A stretch of 64,000 nucleotides of DNA from Mycobacterium haemophilum DSM 44634 (GTDB lineage: Bacteria > Actinomycetota > Actinomycetes > Mycobacteriales > Mycobacteriaceae), in the NCBI RefSeq assembly GCF_000340435.2, contig NZ_CP011883.2, forward strand, positions 1,398,607 through 1,462,606, given 5' to 3'. Below are positions 6,091 to 14,584 of this stretch, piece after piece. Under the pieces are notes generated by a model that saw only the letters and a program-made list of their open reading frames with translations, did no database searches and had not been told where the DNA came from. Numbering within the stretch: the first letter of the stretch is position 1; every line of letters starts with the position of its first letter. A program made the position numbers and the translations under genes.

Positions 6091-8310
6091 TTAGCGGCTG
6101 CGGTGCCGCTCCATCAACGATTCTTGGTGGTCACGCACCCGCTGGCCTTCCCGCGGAGACGCAGTCCACTGCCCGTCGGGCCGCAGGTCCCAGCACCGGG
6201 TGGACGGGTCCAGTGCGGACTCGAACAACTCATCCAGCTGCGCGGTCAGCTTCGGGTCTTTAACTTGAGCCATCACCTCGACTCGTCGATCCAGGTTGCG
6301 GTGCATCATGTCGGCGCTGCCGATCCAGAACTCATCGATGGCGCGAAAATGGATGATCCGCGAGTGCTCCAGGAAACGGCCGAGAATCGAGCGGACGAAG
6401 ATGTTTTCAGAGAAACCTTTAGTGCCTGGACGTAGCGCGCAGATGCCGCGCACCACCACCTCGACCCGCACGCCGGCCTGCGACGCGCGATACAGGGCAT
6501 CAATGACTTGTTCGTCGACCAGAGCGTTCATCTTGAGTCGGATCCGGCCCTTACCGGTTTGGGGGCCGGATTCGCGATGAGCGGCCACCTCGCGCTCCAC
6601 GCGCTCGATAATGCCCCGCCGAATCCCATACGGGGCCACCAGCAGGTTGCGGTAAGCCAGCTTACGCGAGTAGCCGGTAAGCGAATTGAACAAGTCGGTC
6701 AGGTCGGCGCCGATATCGGGTGCTGCGGTCAGCAGACCGACATCTTCGTACAGCCGAGCGGTCTTGCTGTTGTAGTTGCCGGTCCCGATATGGCAGTACC
6801 GCCGGATCGTCGGGCCCTCACGGCGCACCACGAGGCAGGTTTTGCAGTGCGTCTTGAGCCCGACGAGCCCATACACCACATGCACGCCCGCGTGTTCCAG
6901 CGCGCGCGCCCACCGGATGTTGGCCTGCTCGTCAAAGCGTGCCTTGATTTCGACCAGTGCCACCACTTGCTTTCCTGCCTCAGCGGCTTCGATGAGCGCC
7001 AGCACGATCGGTGAATCACCGGAGGTGCGGTACAGCGTCTGTTTGATGGCCAGCACATCGGGGTCGGCGGCGGCCTGTTCGATGAACCTTTGCACGCTGG
7101 TGGAAAACGAGTGATAGGGATGGTGCACCAGGACATCGCCTTCGCGCAGCGTCGCGAAGATGCTCTTGGGAGTTTCCCGCTCGGCGAAAGCGGGATGAGT
7201 GTCGGGAATGAATGCGCGGTCTTTGAGCGCGGGTCGGTCCAGGCGATAGATCTGCCACAACGACGACAGATCAAGCAGCCCGGGCACTTCGATGACGTCG
7301 CTGGGATGCACGTCGAGTTCCCGTAGCAGCAGTTCCAGCATGCTCTCGGTCATGTCGTCGGCGATCTCGAGTCGCACCGGCGAACCGAACCGCCGACGCG
7401 CCAATTCTCGTTCCAGCGCCTGTAGTAGGTCTTCGTCGCGGTCCTCTTCAACCTCGAAGTCAGCGTTGCGCGTAATGCGGAACGCGTGATGCTCGACGAT
7501 TTCCATGCCAGGGAAGAGCACCGGAAGGAACGCCGCGATCAGTTCCTCCATGGGCAGGAACCGGTGAATGAGCTGACCTTCGTCTCCGACAGAGGTATCT
7601 CTGATGGCCCCGCGGTCAGCGAGTTCGACGAACCGATCGACGTTGTTGGGCACCTTGACCCGGGCGAAATGCTGGGCGCCGTCTTCGGGTTGCTTGACGG
7701 TGACCGCCAGGTTCAGGCTTAACCCGCTGACAAACGGAAACGGGTGGGCGGGATCGACAGCCAGTGGTGTCAGGACGGGGAAGACCTGTTCGTTGAAATA
7801 GGTCGACAACTGGTTGCGTTCAGCCTGATCTAAATCGGCCCACGTGACAATATAGATGCCCTCCTCACCGAGTGCGGGTAACACCGAATCGAGGAACACC
7901 CGCGCGTGCCGGCTGGCGATCCGCTGGGTCTGCTCGCCGATGCGGCTCAGTTGCTCACGCGGGGTGAGACCGTCAGCAGAGCGCACCGACAAGCCCATCT
8001 CGTCGCGGCGCTTGAGGCCGGCGACCCGAACCATGTAGAACTCGTCGAGATTGGACGCGAAGATCGCCAGAAACTTGGCTCGCTCCAATAACGGCAACGA
8101 GTTATCGGCGGCCAGTGCGAGCACCCGCGCATTGAAATCCAGCCAGCTCGATTCCCGGTTGAGGTAGCGGTCGTCGGGCAGCTGGTCCTGGCTCGCAGCG
8201 GTGGTCGCCGCCGGCGGTGCTGCGAGGGCCGAGTCGTCTGAATGCCATACATTCTCTTCGGGCCGGGCCTCAGCTTCGATTTCGGTCACTACAAGATCAT
8301 TGCTCATCAT
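6091..8310 (-). CDS. ppk: polyphosphate kinase 1
   Basis: This 739-residue PPK1 polymerises the gamma-phosphate of ATP into polyphosphate. The N-terminal domain begins after about 45 residues (RYLNRESSWLDFNARVL). The catalytic histidines fall in HCKTCLVV and YCHIGTGNYN, the latter within the phospholipase-D-like C-terminal domains. LDRRVEVMAQV and SADMMHRNLDRR are typical of the last domain. The start is ATG 8310, with a second ATG at 8307. It lies 48 bases after the fbiD stop and probably shares its transcript. The equivalent is Rv2984. Confidence 0.95.
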   Translation of the reverse strand: MMSNDLVVTEIEAEARPEENVWHSDDSALAAPPAATTAASQDQLPDDRYLNRESSWLDFNARVLALAADNSLPLLERAKFLAIFASNLDEFYMVRVAGLKRRDEMGLSVRSADGLTPREQLSRIGEQTQRIASRHARVFLDSVLPALGEEGIYIVTWADLDQAERNQLSTYFNEQVFPVLTPLAVDPAHPFPFVSGLSLNLAVTVKQPEDGAQHFARVKVPNNVDRFVELADRGAIRDTSVGDEGQLIHRFLPMEELIAAFLPVLFPGMEIVEHHAFRITRNADFEVEEDRDEDLLQALERELARRRFGSPVRLEIADDMTESMLELLLRELDVHPSDVIEVPGLLDLSSLWQIYRLDRPALKDRAFIPDTHPAFAERETPKSIFATLREGDVLVHHPYHSFSTSVQRFIEQAAADPDVLAIKQTLYRTSGDSPIVLALIEAAEAGKQVVALVEIKARFDEQANIRWARALEHAGVHVVYGLVGLKTHCKTCLVVRREGPTIRRYCHIGTGNYNSKTARLYEDVGLLTAAPDIGADLTDLFNSLTGYSRKLAYRNLLVAPYGIRRGIIERVEREVAAHRESGPQTGKGRIRLKMNALVDEQVIDALYRASQAGVRVEVVVRGICALRPGTKGFSENIFVRSILGRFLEHSRIIHFRAIDEFWIGSADMMHRNLDRRVEVMAQVKDPKLTAQLDELFESALDPSTRCWDLRPDGQWTASPREGQRVRDHQESLMERHRSR

Positions 8311-8358
8311 CCGGTGATGCTGCTAGCGCCCGGTGGACATCCATGCCGCGTTGGTGCG

Positions 8359-9009
8359 CTAGAGATGTGCAACCGCCTGCGCGGTGGCGGCCCCGATTCC
8401 CAGACGGCGGGCGGCCGCCAGATCGGCGGGCGTGTCGACGTCGCATCGCAGCCCCGGCCAGGGTCCCGTCAGCTCGATCGCGCCGGAACGGCGATGTTGC
8501 GCGGACGAATCCGGCCCGAACTGTGGGTCGAGCGTGGTTCCGAACGCGCACAGCGCCGAGGTTCCGCTACCCAGTCGGTCAGCGACGAAGCTGCGCCGAT
8601 GGTGTCGGGCGGCAGCGATTGCCTCGGCCAGTTCCTGTGTCTGCAATGCCGGCAAATCGCCTTGCAGCACAACGATATTGGACAGTGATCCGGCTATCGC
8701 GTGTTCCGCGGCGGCAATGGCGTTATTTAGTGGATCGCCATGACCCTCGGGTGTTGGGTCGGCCAGCACATCAGCGCCGAGTTCGGCCGCCGCCGCCGCC
8801 GCGGCCTCGTCGGGCGTGATAACGGTAATAGATCGCAGTGATTCAACCCGTGCCGCCGCGGTCAGGGTGTCTACCAACATGGCCAACACCACATTCTCTC
8901 GTGTCCGCGCCGAGAAGACCGGTCCTAGCCTGGTCTTGGCGGCGGCCAGCCGCTTAACGGCGATGATCAAGCCGACATCACCTGCGCCGCCGGCCCGGGT
9001 GCCACTCAT
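8359..9009 (-). CDS. fbiD: phosphoenolpyruvate/2-phospholactate guanylyltransferase (F420 synthesis)
   Basis: This 216-residue CofC/FbiD-type nucleotidyltransferase couples a three-carbon phosphoacid (phosphoenolpyruvate in mycobacteria) to GMP, the first committed step of coenzyme F420 assembly. The nucleotide-binding start VGLIIAVKRLAAAKTRLGP and the metal-binding LQGDLPAL are visible. The C-terminal region RCDVDTPADLAAA is typical of the family. The start is ATG 9009. The equivalent is Rv2983. An F420-type protein (658-1164) also lies in this window, but not in the same operon. Confidence 0.88.
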   Translation of the reverse strand: MSGTRAGGAGDVGLIIAVKRLAAAKTRLGPVFSARTRENVVLAMLVDTLTAAARVESLRSITVITPDEAAAAAAAELGADVLADPTPEGHGDPLNNAIAAAEHAIAGSLSNIVVLQGDLPALQTQELAEAIAAARHHRRSFVADRLGSGTSALCAFGTTLDPQFGPDSSAQHRRSGAIELTGPWPGLRCDVDTPADLAAARRLGIGAATAQAVAHL

Positions 9010-9184
9010 GAGGCCATCCTGCCAGCGTCGGTCGCGGCGTTGTCCGTGAGTGGCGCGCGCTGGGCGATTGCGCGGAGCTGGCTACGGGTGGATCGCTGGC
9101 CGGCGCATCCATTTCGGTGTTGGTGTGCTGTTGGAATAGAAAGTGCCACAGTCACTTCCGGGCTCATCGATAGGAGCGCGATGT

Positions 9185-9214
9185 TTGCGCTGAGATTGCC
9201 GCTATGGTTACGAT
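9185..9214 (+). promoter_or_regulatory. putative promoter for gpsA
   Basis: TTGCGC (9185-9190) and TACGAT (9209-9214) are 18 bases apart, about 80 bases before the chosen gpsA start. The 9010-9295 gap between the divergent fbiD and gpsA otherwise holds no gene I can support. Confidence 0.45.
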
Positions 9215-9295
9215 CAGCGCTCGAATCACAGCCTTGACGGCAATCTCGGTGCAGTCCGGCAACAGATGCCTTTAAAACAACTACAGGGGTGGTGG

Positions 9296-10345
9296 ATGGC
9301 CGGCACAGTGGGCAGTTCAGAGGGCGCCGTCGCGGTGATGGGTGCCGGCGCATGGGGCACCGCGCTGGCCAAGGTGCTCGTCGATGCCGGCGGACCGCAG
9401 GCAGGAGTCGTATTGTGGGCTCGGCGACCTGACGTCGCTGAGCAGATCAACACCACCCGATACAACCGCGCCTATCTACCGGGAACGCTGCTGCCGCCAG
9501 GTATCCGCGCCACCGCCGATCCCGCAGACGCGCTGTGCGGTGCGTCGACGGTGCTATTGGCGGTGCCGGCGCAGCGGCTGCGAGCCAACCTCGAGCGGTG
9601 GGGCGGTTTGGTGGCCGACGGCGCGACCCTGGTGAGTCTGGCCAAGGGCATCGAGCTGGGCACTTTGATGCGGATGAGTCAGGTCATCGTTTCGGTAACC
9701 GGCGTGGACCCGGCGCGGGTCGCGGTGATTTCGGGACCCAACCTGGCTAGCGAGATCGCTCAATGCCAGCCCGCAGCCACCGTCATCGCGTGCAGCGACT
9801 CGGGCCGAGCCGTCGCTTTGCAGCGCATGCTGAACAGTAGCTACTTCCGGCCATACACCAACAGCGATGTCGTCGGCACCGAGATCGGCGGGGCATGCAA
9901 GAACGTCATCGCGCTGGCGTGCGGGATGGCGGCGGGCGTCGGTTTCGGCGAAAACACCGCGGCGGCGATCATCACCCGCGGCTTGGCGGAGATCATCCGG
10001 CTGGGGATGGCGCTAGGAGCCAAGGGCACGACGCTGGCCGGTCTGGCGGGGGTAGGTGATTTGGTGGCCACCTGTACGTCGCCGCATTCGCGTAACCGCT
10101 CGTTCGGCGAACGCCTGGGCCAGGGCGAGACCATGCAGTCGGTGTTGCCCGGCGCGGACGGCTCCGATGGCGGGGACGGTCACGTCGTCGAGGGCGTGAC
10201 GTCGTGTGAGTCGGTGCTCGCGCTGGCGTCCAGTTATGACGTCGAGATGCCGCTCACCGACGCCGTGCACCGGGTCTGTCACAAGGGACTCTCGGTCGAG
10301 AAGGCGATGGCGCTGCTGTTGGGCCGCAGTACCAAGCCCGAATAA
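9296..10345 (+). CDS. gpsA: glycerol-3-phosphate dehydrogenase [NAD(P)+]
   Basis: This enzyme reduces dihydroxyacetone phosphate to sn-glycerol-3-phosphate for phospholipid synthesis. The Rossmann motif VMGAGAWGTALAK opens the protein. SLAKGIE, the SGPNLASEIA loop and the catalytic-lysine region GGACKNVIALACG follow in the usual order, with GLAGVGDL and SRNRSFG later. I chose ATG 9296, preceded by AGGGGTGG, giving 349 residues; ATG 9266 would add ten residues. Corresponds to Rv2982c (gpdA2). ddl follows after 19 bases. Confidence 0.94.
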   Translation: MAGTVGSSEGAVAVMGAGAWGTALAKVLVDAGGPQAGVVLWARRPDVAEQINTTRYNRAYLPGTLLPPGIRATADPADALCGASTVLLAVPAQRLRANLERWGGLVADGATLVSLAKGIELGTLMRMSQVIVSVTGVDPARVAVISGPNLASEIAQCQPAATVIACSDSGRAVALQRMLNSSYFRPYTNSDVVGTEIGGACKNVIALACGMAAGVGFGENTAAAIITRGLAEIIRLGMALGAKGTTLAGLAGVGDLVATCTSPHSRNRSFGERLGQGETMQSVLPGADGSDGGDGHVVEGVTSCESVLALASSYDVEMPLTDAVHRVCHKGLSVEKAMALLLGRSTKPE

Positions 10346-10364
10346 CCGGTAGCCTCTCTAGGTT

Positions 10365-11531
10365 GTGAATGCCTACCAGCGGCCCCTGACGCCACGGCTG
10401 ACACCCAGTGGCCGGGTGCGCGTCGCCGTGGTATTCGGCGGGCGCAGCAACGAACACGCCATCTCCTGTGTGTCTGCTGGCAGCATCCTGCGCAATCTGG
10501 ATCCACAGCGGTTCGACGTGGTCGCGGTGGGCATCACCCCGGAGGGGTCGTGGGTGCTCACCGATCCCAACCCGGATGCGCTGGCGATCGCCAATCGGCA
10601 GCTTCCCGCGGTGAGCTACGAATCGGGAACCGAGTTGGCGCTGCCGGCCGATCCACGGCGCAGCGGCCAACTGGTGTCACTTTCACCCGGTGCCGGCCAC
10701 CGGGCCGGCCCTCATGCTGGAGAGGTCCTGGCGTCGGTCGATGTGGTATTCCCGGTGTTGCACGGCCCATACGGCGAGGACGGCACCATCCAGGGGCTGC
10801 TGGAACTTGCCAGTGTGCCTTACGTCGGCGCCGGTGTGCTGGCCAGTGCCGCCGGTATGGACAAGGAATTCACCAAGAAGCTATTCGCCGCGGAGGGACT
10901 TCCGCTGGGTGCGCACGCGGTGTTGCGTCCGTCGCAGCCAACGCTGCATCCGCAGGAGTGCGAGCGGCTGGGCTTGCCGGTATTCGTTAAACCCGCACGA
11001 GGTGGCTCGTCTATCGGGATCAGCCGGGTGTCGAGCTGGGAGCAGCTGCCCGCCGCGATTGCCGACGCTCGCCGGCACGATCCGAAGGTGATTGTCGAGG
11101 CGGCGGTTAACGGCCGCGAGTTGGAGTGCGGCGTGCTTGAACTGCCGGATGGCACCGTGGCAGCCAGCACGGTGGGGGAGATCCGGGTGGCCGGGGTGCG
11201 GGGACGCGAGGATTCGTTCTACGACTTCACCACCAAATATCTCGACGACGCAGCCGAGTTGGATGTGCCCGCCAAGGTTGACGACGACGTTGCCGAGGAG
11301 GTGCGCCAGCTTGCGATCCGGGCATTTCGAGCGATCGACTGCCAGGGCCTGGCCCGAGTTGACTTCTTCCTCACCGACGACGGGCCGGTGATCAACGAGA
11401 TCAACACGATGCCGGGATTTACCACGATCTCGATGTATCCGCGGCTGTGGGCGGCCAGCGGCGTGGACTATCCGACGTTGTTGGCGACCATGGTGGATAC
11501 GGCATTGGCTCGGGGTGTGGGTCTGCGCTAA
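10365..11531 (+). CDS. ddl: D-alanine--D-alanine ligase
   Basis: This ATP-grasp ligase makes D-Ala-D-Ala for peptidoglycan and is the secondary target of D-cycloserine. Motifs: VVFGGRSNEHAISC at the N-terminus; HGPYGEDGTIQGLLE; FVKPARGGSSIGISR; and C-terminal metal and substrate site INEINTMPGFT. It has 388 residues from GTG 10365; an internal start near VRVAVVFGG would be shorter. Convergent with the DUF3515 gene. Between them are two copies of GGCCCGCTAGT (11541-11551 and 11553-11563, approximate). Confidence 0.95.
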   Translation: MNAYQRPLTPRLTPSGRVRVAVVFGGRSNEHAISCVSAGSILRNLDPQRFDVVAVGITPEGSWVLTDPNPDALAIANRQLPAVSYESGTELALPADPRRSGQLVSLSPGAGHRAGPHAGEVLASVDVVFPVLHGPYGEDGTIQGLLELASVPYVGAGVLASAAGMDKEFTKKLFAAEGLPLGAHAVLRPSQPTLHPQECERLGLPVFVKPARGGSSIGISRVSSWEQLPAAIADARRHDPKVIVEAAVNGRELECGVLELPDGTVAASTVGEIRVAGVRGREDSFYDFTTKYLDDAAELDVPAKVDDDVAEEVRQLAIRAFRAIDCQGLARVDFFLTDDGPVINEINTMPGFTTISMYPRLWAASGVDYPTLLATMVDTALARGVGLR

Positions 11532-11565
11532 CGGGCCCGCTAGTCGGCCCGCTAGTGAGGCCCAG

Positions 11566-12141
11566 CTAATTCGGCCCAGCCGGGTTGATCGGGACGGCCG
11601 CCACGGTGCGGTCGATCACCTCGGAGAGTTCCTGGATGGCTGTCGGCCCCGATCCCGATGGCAGCGTCAATGCCACATACACTGGCCGGTCCACCGTGTA
11701 CCAGGTGGATCTGCCGGCATCACCGGCGGATTGCGGTTCGGCGGCCACCTCAAACCACTGCACCTGGTCGACGGCCTGGATCGGGGAACCCACAACGAAG
11801 TCAGCCGGGCGGTCGAGTCCGCAGCGCAGCACCACGGGCTCGATGTCTGGCCCGGCTCGCCAGGCGGCCACACCGTCGGGCGCCGGTTGCGCAAGGGGCA
11901 CGCGCTGAGAGTCGCCGAGCCGCTGCGGCAGCGCTTGCGTCAGCGATCGGCATGCGGCAGTGGTGGCCTGCGGGGCCGGGACGGCAGGAATGGCAACGGG
12001 CTGTGGCGGCGCGTGGCGGGTTGCCGCCAGGACCAGGATTACGCCGATCGTTGCCACCGCCAGCAGCACCGCGGTGATCATCACGGCACGCGGTGGCCCG
12101 CCTGCGTCAGCAGCGGAACCGGCGTCGGAGTCGCTCGTCAC
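11566..12141 (-). CDS. DUF3515 family membrane-anchored protein
   Basis: The protein has a single N-terminal membrane segment (AVMITAVLLAVATIGVILVL) after about 18 cytoplasmic residues, then a Pro/Ala linker and an exported domain with two cysteines (CRSL and LRCGLDRP). It matches the DUF3515 family and Rv2980; no function is known. I chose GTG 12141 (191 residues), preceded by GGAGG 11 bases upstream; an in-frame start at 12213 would add 24 residues without obvious conservation. It is divergent from thiL. Confidence 0.75.
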   Translation of the reverse strand: MTSDSDAGSAADAGGPPRAVMITAVLLAVATIGVILVLAATRHAPPQPVAIPAVPAPQATTAACRSLTQALPQRLGDSQRVPLAQPAPDGVAAWRAGPDIEPVVLRCGLDRPADFVVGSPIQAVDQVQWFEVAAEPQSAGDAGRSTWYTVDRPVYVALTLPSGSGPTAIQELSEVIDRTVAAVPINPAGPN

Positions 12142-12328
12142 CTGCCCAGCCACCTCCTGACTGATTCCTTCCTGCCGTGTTACTTGGCGACCGTATACCG
12201 TCGGCATCGACACCGGGCTCTACACTGGCGGCGGTCCGCTCGCGCGGGCCGGCAGGGACTTAACTTACCGCAGGTCGGGCGCCCGTTCGGGTACCCTCAG
12301 ATGTCCGGGACGCGCCGGAGGGGGTGGC

Positions 12329-13315
12329 GTGCGCAACCATGAATTTGGGGCAGCAGGAGAGTCTGTAACGCTCGAGCAGCTCGGTGAGTTCGCGGTAATC
12401 GACCGGCTGGTGCGGGGCCGCAGGCAGCCGGCCGTGGTCGCGCTCGGGCCCGGCGATGACGCGGCGGTGGTGACTACCGGCGACGGTCGCACCGTGGTGT
12501 CCACCGATGTGCTGGTGCAGGATCGCCACTTCCGGCTGGACTGGTCAGCACCGCACGATGTCGGCCGTAAGGCGATCGCGCAGAACGCTGCCGACATTGA
12601 GGCGATGGGGGCTCGGGCCACCGCATTCGTGGTGGGTTTGGCAGCGCCGGGTGATACGCCGGTGGCGCAGGTGGACGCGTTGGTTGACGGGTTGTGGGAC
12701 GAGGCCGGGCGCATTGGTGCCGGCATCGTCGGCGGCGATCTCGTTAGCTGCCCGCAATGGGTGCTCTCCGTTACGGTGCTGGGCGATCTTGACGGTCGCG
12801 CGCCGGTACTGCGGTCTGGGGCCAAAGACGGCTCCATAGTTGCCGTCGCTGGTGCCCTGGGCCGTGCGGCTGCCGGTTATGCCCTGTGGCGCAAGGGTAT
12901 TAGAGGGGATGATGGATTCGACGATCTGCGGCGCCGGCACCTGGTTCCTGAGCCGCCCTACGGCAAAGGGGTCGCGGCCGCGGCGTGCGGGGCCCAGGCA
13001 ATGATCGACGTCTCCGACGGTCTGATCGCTGACCTGCGGCACGTCGCGCGGGCATCCGGGGTGTCGATTGACCTATCCACCGAGGCGCTGGCCGCCGACC
13101 ACGCCGCGCTGACCGCAGCCGCGACCGCAGTGGGCGGTGATCCGTGGCCGTGGGTGCTCGCTGGCGGTGAAGACCACGCCCTGGTGGCCTGTTTCGCCGG
13201 TCAGGCACCCTCCGGGTGGCGCATCATCGGGCGGGTGTTCGACGGGCCGGCTCGGGTGCTTGTCGATGGGCAGGAGTGGCGGGGATATGCGGGTTGGCAA
13301 TCTTTCGGCGGTTAG
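12329..13315 (+). CDS. thiL: thiamine-monophosphate kinase
   Basis: ThiL phosphorylates thiamine monophosphate to thiamine diphosphate. The 328-residue AIR-synthase-type protein has the ATP/Mg motifs GPGDDAAVV, DVLVQDRHF and IAQNAADIEAMGA, then GIVGGDL and MIDVSDGLIADL. The start is GTG 12329. It heads a plus-strand run with ung. Equivalent to Rv2977c. Confidence 0.95.
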   Translation: MRNHEFGAAGESVTLEQLGEFAVIDRLVRGRRQPAVVALGPGDDAAVVTTGDGRTVVSTDVLVQDRHFRLDWSAPHDVGRKAIAQNAADIEAMGARATAFVVGLAAPGDTPVAQVDALVDGLWDEAGRIGAGIVGGDLVSCPQWVLSVTVLGDLDGRAPVLRSGAKDGSIVAVAGALGRAAAGYALWRKGIRGDDGFDDLRRRHLVPEPPYGKGVAAAACGAQAMIDVSDGLIADLRHVARASGVSIDLSTEALAADHAALTAAATAVGGDPWPWVLAGGEDHALVACFAGQAPSGWRIIGRVFDGPARVLVDGQEWRGYAGWQSFGG

Positions 13316-13324
13316 GGTGTCGCG

Positions 13325-13411
13325 GTGACCGTCTACGCGATCGCCCCGGTGAAGTTCACCGGCCGGCAACTACCTGAATTCCGGGAAATTCTTGCGCAGG
13401 GGCTGGGATGA
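13325..13411 (+). CDS. 28-residue ORF between thiL and ung, possible DUF1330 remnant
   Basis: GTG 13325 opens a frame encoding TVYAIAPVKFTGRQLPEF and a few more residues, ending in TGA at 13409-13411, which overlaps the ung ATG as ATGA. The first strand resembles the N-terminus of DUF1330/dimeric alpha-beta barrel proteins as I know them, but the rest of the roughly 95-residue domain is missing. It may be a decayed gene or a small leader translated into ung. It lies 9 bases after the thiL stop. Confidence 0.35.
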   Translation: MTVYAIAPVKFTGRQLPEFREILAQGLG

Positions 13412-14091
13412 CCGCACGTCCGTTGAGTGAACTCGTCGAGCAAGGGTGGGCGGCCGCGCTAGAGCCGGTCGCCGACCAGGTAGCCGAGATGGGTCAGTTC
13501 CTGCGGGCCGAGATCTCGGCTGGGCGCAGGTACCTACCTGCCGGGCAGAATGTTTTGCGGGCCTTTACTTATCCGTTCGATAACGTTCGGGTCCTGATCG
13601 TTGGGCAAGACCCGTACCCGACACCGGGACATGCTGTGGGCCTGAGCTTCTCGGTGGCTCCCGAGGTGCGTCCGCTGCCCCGCAGTCTGGCCAACATCTT
13701 CGACGAGTACACCGCAGACCTGGGCTATCCATCGCCCGCGTGTGGCGATCTGACACCCTGGGCGCAGCGTGGTGTGCTGCTGTTGAACAGGGTGCTCACG
13801 GTGCGCCCTAGCAACCCGGCGTCTCATCGGGGCAAAGGCTGGGAAGTAGTCACAGAGTGCGCGATCCGCGCGCTGGCGGCGCGGTCAGAACCGATGGTGG
13901 CGATTTTGTGGGGTCGCGATGCTGCCACGCTGAAGCCGATGCTGACGGCCGCTAACTGTGTGGTGATCGAGTCGCCGCACCCCTCGCCGCTGTCGGCGTC
14001 TCGCGGGTTCTTCGGCTCGCGTCCGTTTAGCCGCACCAACGAGACACTCGCCGGGATGGGTGCCGAACCCATCGATTGGCGCCTACCCTGA
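13408..14091 (+). CDS. ung: uracil-DNA glycosylase
   Basis: Family 1 UDG removes uracil from DNA in base-excision repair. It has 227 residues with the water-activating loop GQDPYPTPGHAVGLSFS and the minor-groove intercalation loop HPSPLSASRGF. The start ATG 13408 overlaps the stop of the preceding small ORF (ATGA). Equivalent to Rv2976c. Convergent with rpmB. Confidence 0.97.
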   Translation: MTARPLSELVEQGWAAALEPVADQVAEMGQFLRAEISAGRRYLPAGQNVLRAFTYPFDNVRVLIVGQDPYPTPGHAVGLSFSVAPEVRPLPRSLANIFDEYTADLGYPSPACGDLTPWAQRGVLLLNRVLTVRPSNPASHRGKGWEVVTECAIRALAARSEPMVAILWGRDAATLKPMLTAANCVVIESPHPSPLSASRGFFGSRPFSRTNETLAGMGAEPIDWRLP

Positions 14092-14126
14092 CCGACATGA
14101 CGGCGCTGGCGCACAGCGCGCAAGGG

Positions 14127-14321
14127 TCAGCCGCGGGTGACCTTGCCGGCCTTAATGCAGGAGGTGCAGACGTTGAGCCGCTGCTTGTTGCCGCCGGGAC
14201 GCGTCACCACGTGCACGGTTTGCACATTGGGGTCCCACCGGCGGCTGGTGCGGCGGTGGGAGTGCGACACCGACTTGCCGAAGCCGGGGCCTTTCCCGCA
14301 GATATCGCACACAGCGGCCAT
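14127..14321 (-). CDS. rpmB: 50S ribosomal protein L28 (zinc-binding form)
   Basis: This 64-residue L28 has two CxxC pairs (CDIC near residue 5 and CTSC near residue 54), so it is the zinc-containing (C+) form. Mycobacteria often carry a second, cysteine-free L28 that replaces it under zinc limitation; that paralogue is not in this window. The motif SHSHRRTSRRWDPNVQ is characteristic. It is divergent from the DAK2 protein. Confidence 0.95.
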   Translation of the reverse strand: MAAVCDICGKGPGFGKSVSHSHRRTSRRWDPNVQTVHVVTRPGGNKQRLNVCTSCIKAGKVTRG

Positions 14322-14584
14322 TCTGAAAGCTCCTCAAATCTCCTGCTGGGATCCGGCAACTCACATATTGGGAGCCGGGACAGCCCAGGTTGACCCAGGC
14401 GCCAGCTCAGGATAGCGACTGTTGCGGGCAACCACCAAAACGGTCAACAGTTGCCGGACGGTCACGGCCGGTATGGTCACCCCCGTTGGCTAGTCTCAAT
14501 GGGCCGGTTCGCCCCCGCTGGTGTGGTGTTTCACGGGCAACCACCCGGCGCGCGGCGCCAAGCTACGCTGGCGCGCACCGAGGT
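14322..14584. other. divergent intergenic region rpmB / DAK2 protein
   Basis: No gene is supported. The minus strand has GAGGAG shortly before the rpmB ATG. ACTGTTG (14418-14424) and CAACAGT (14445-14451) form an inverted repeat. An open frame runs back to 14390 in phase with the downstream gene, but its translation (Arg/Pro-rich, no family features) looks noncoding. Confidence 0.4.

Noticed and set aside
5079..6263. 394-codon plus-strand open frame
   Set aside because: It is antisense to mutT1, which has intact Nudix and phosphatase motifs.
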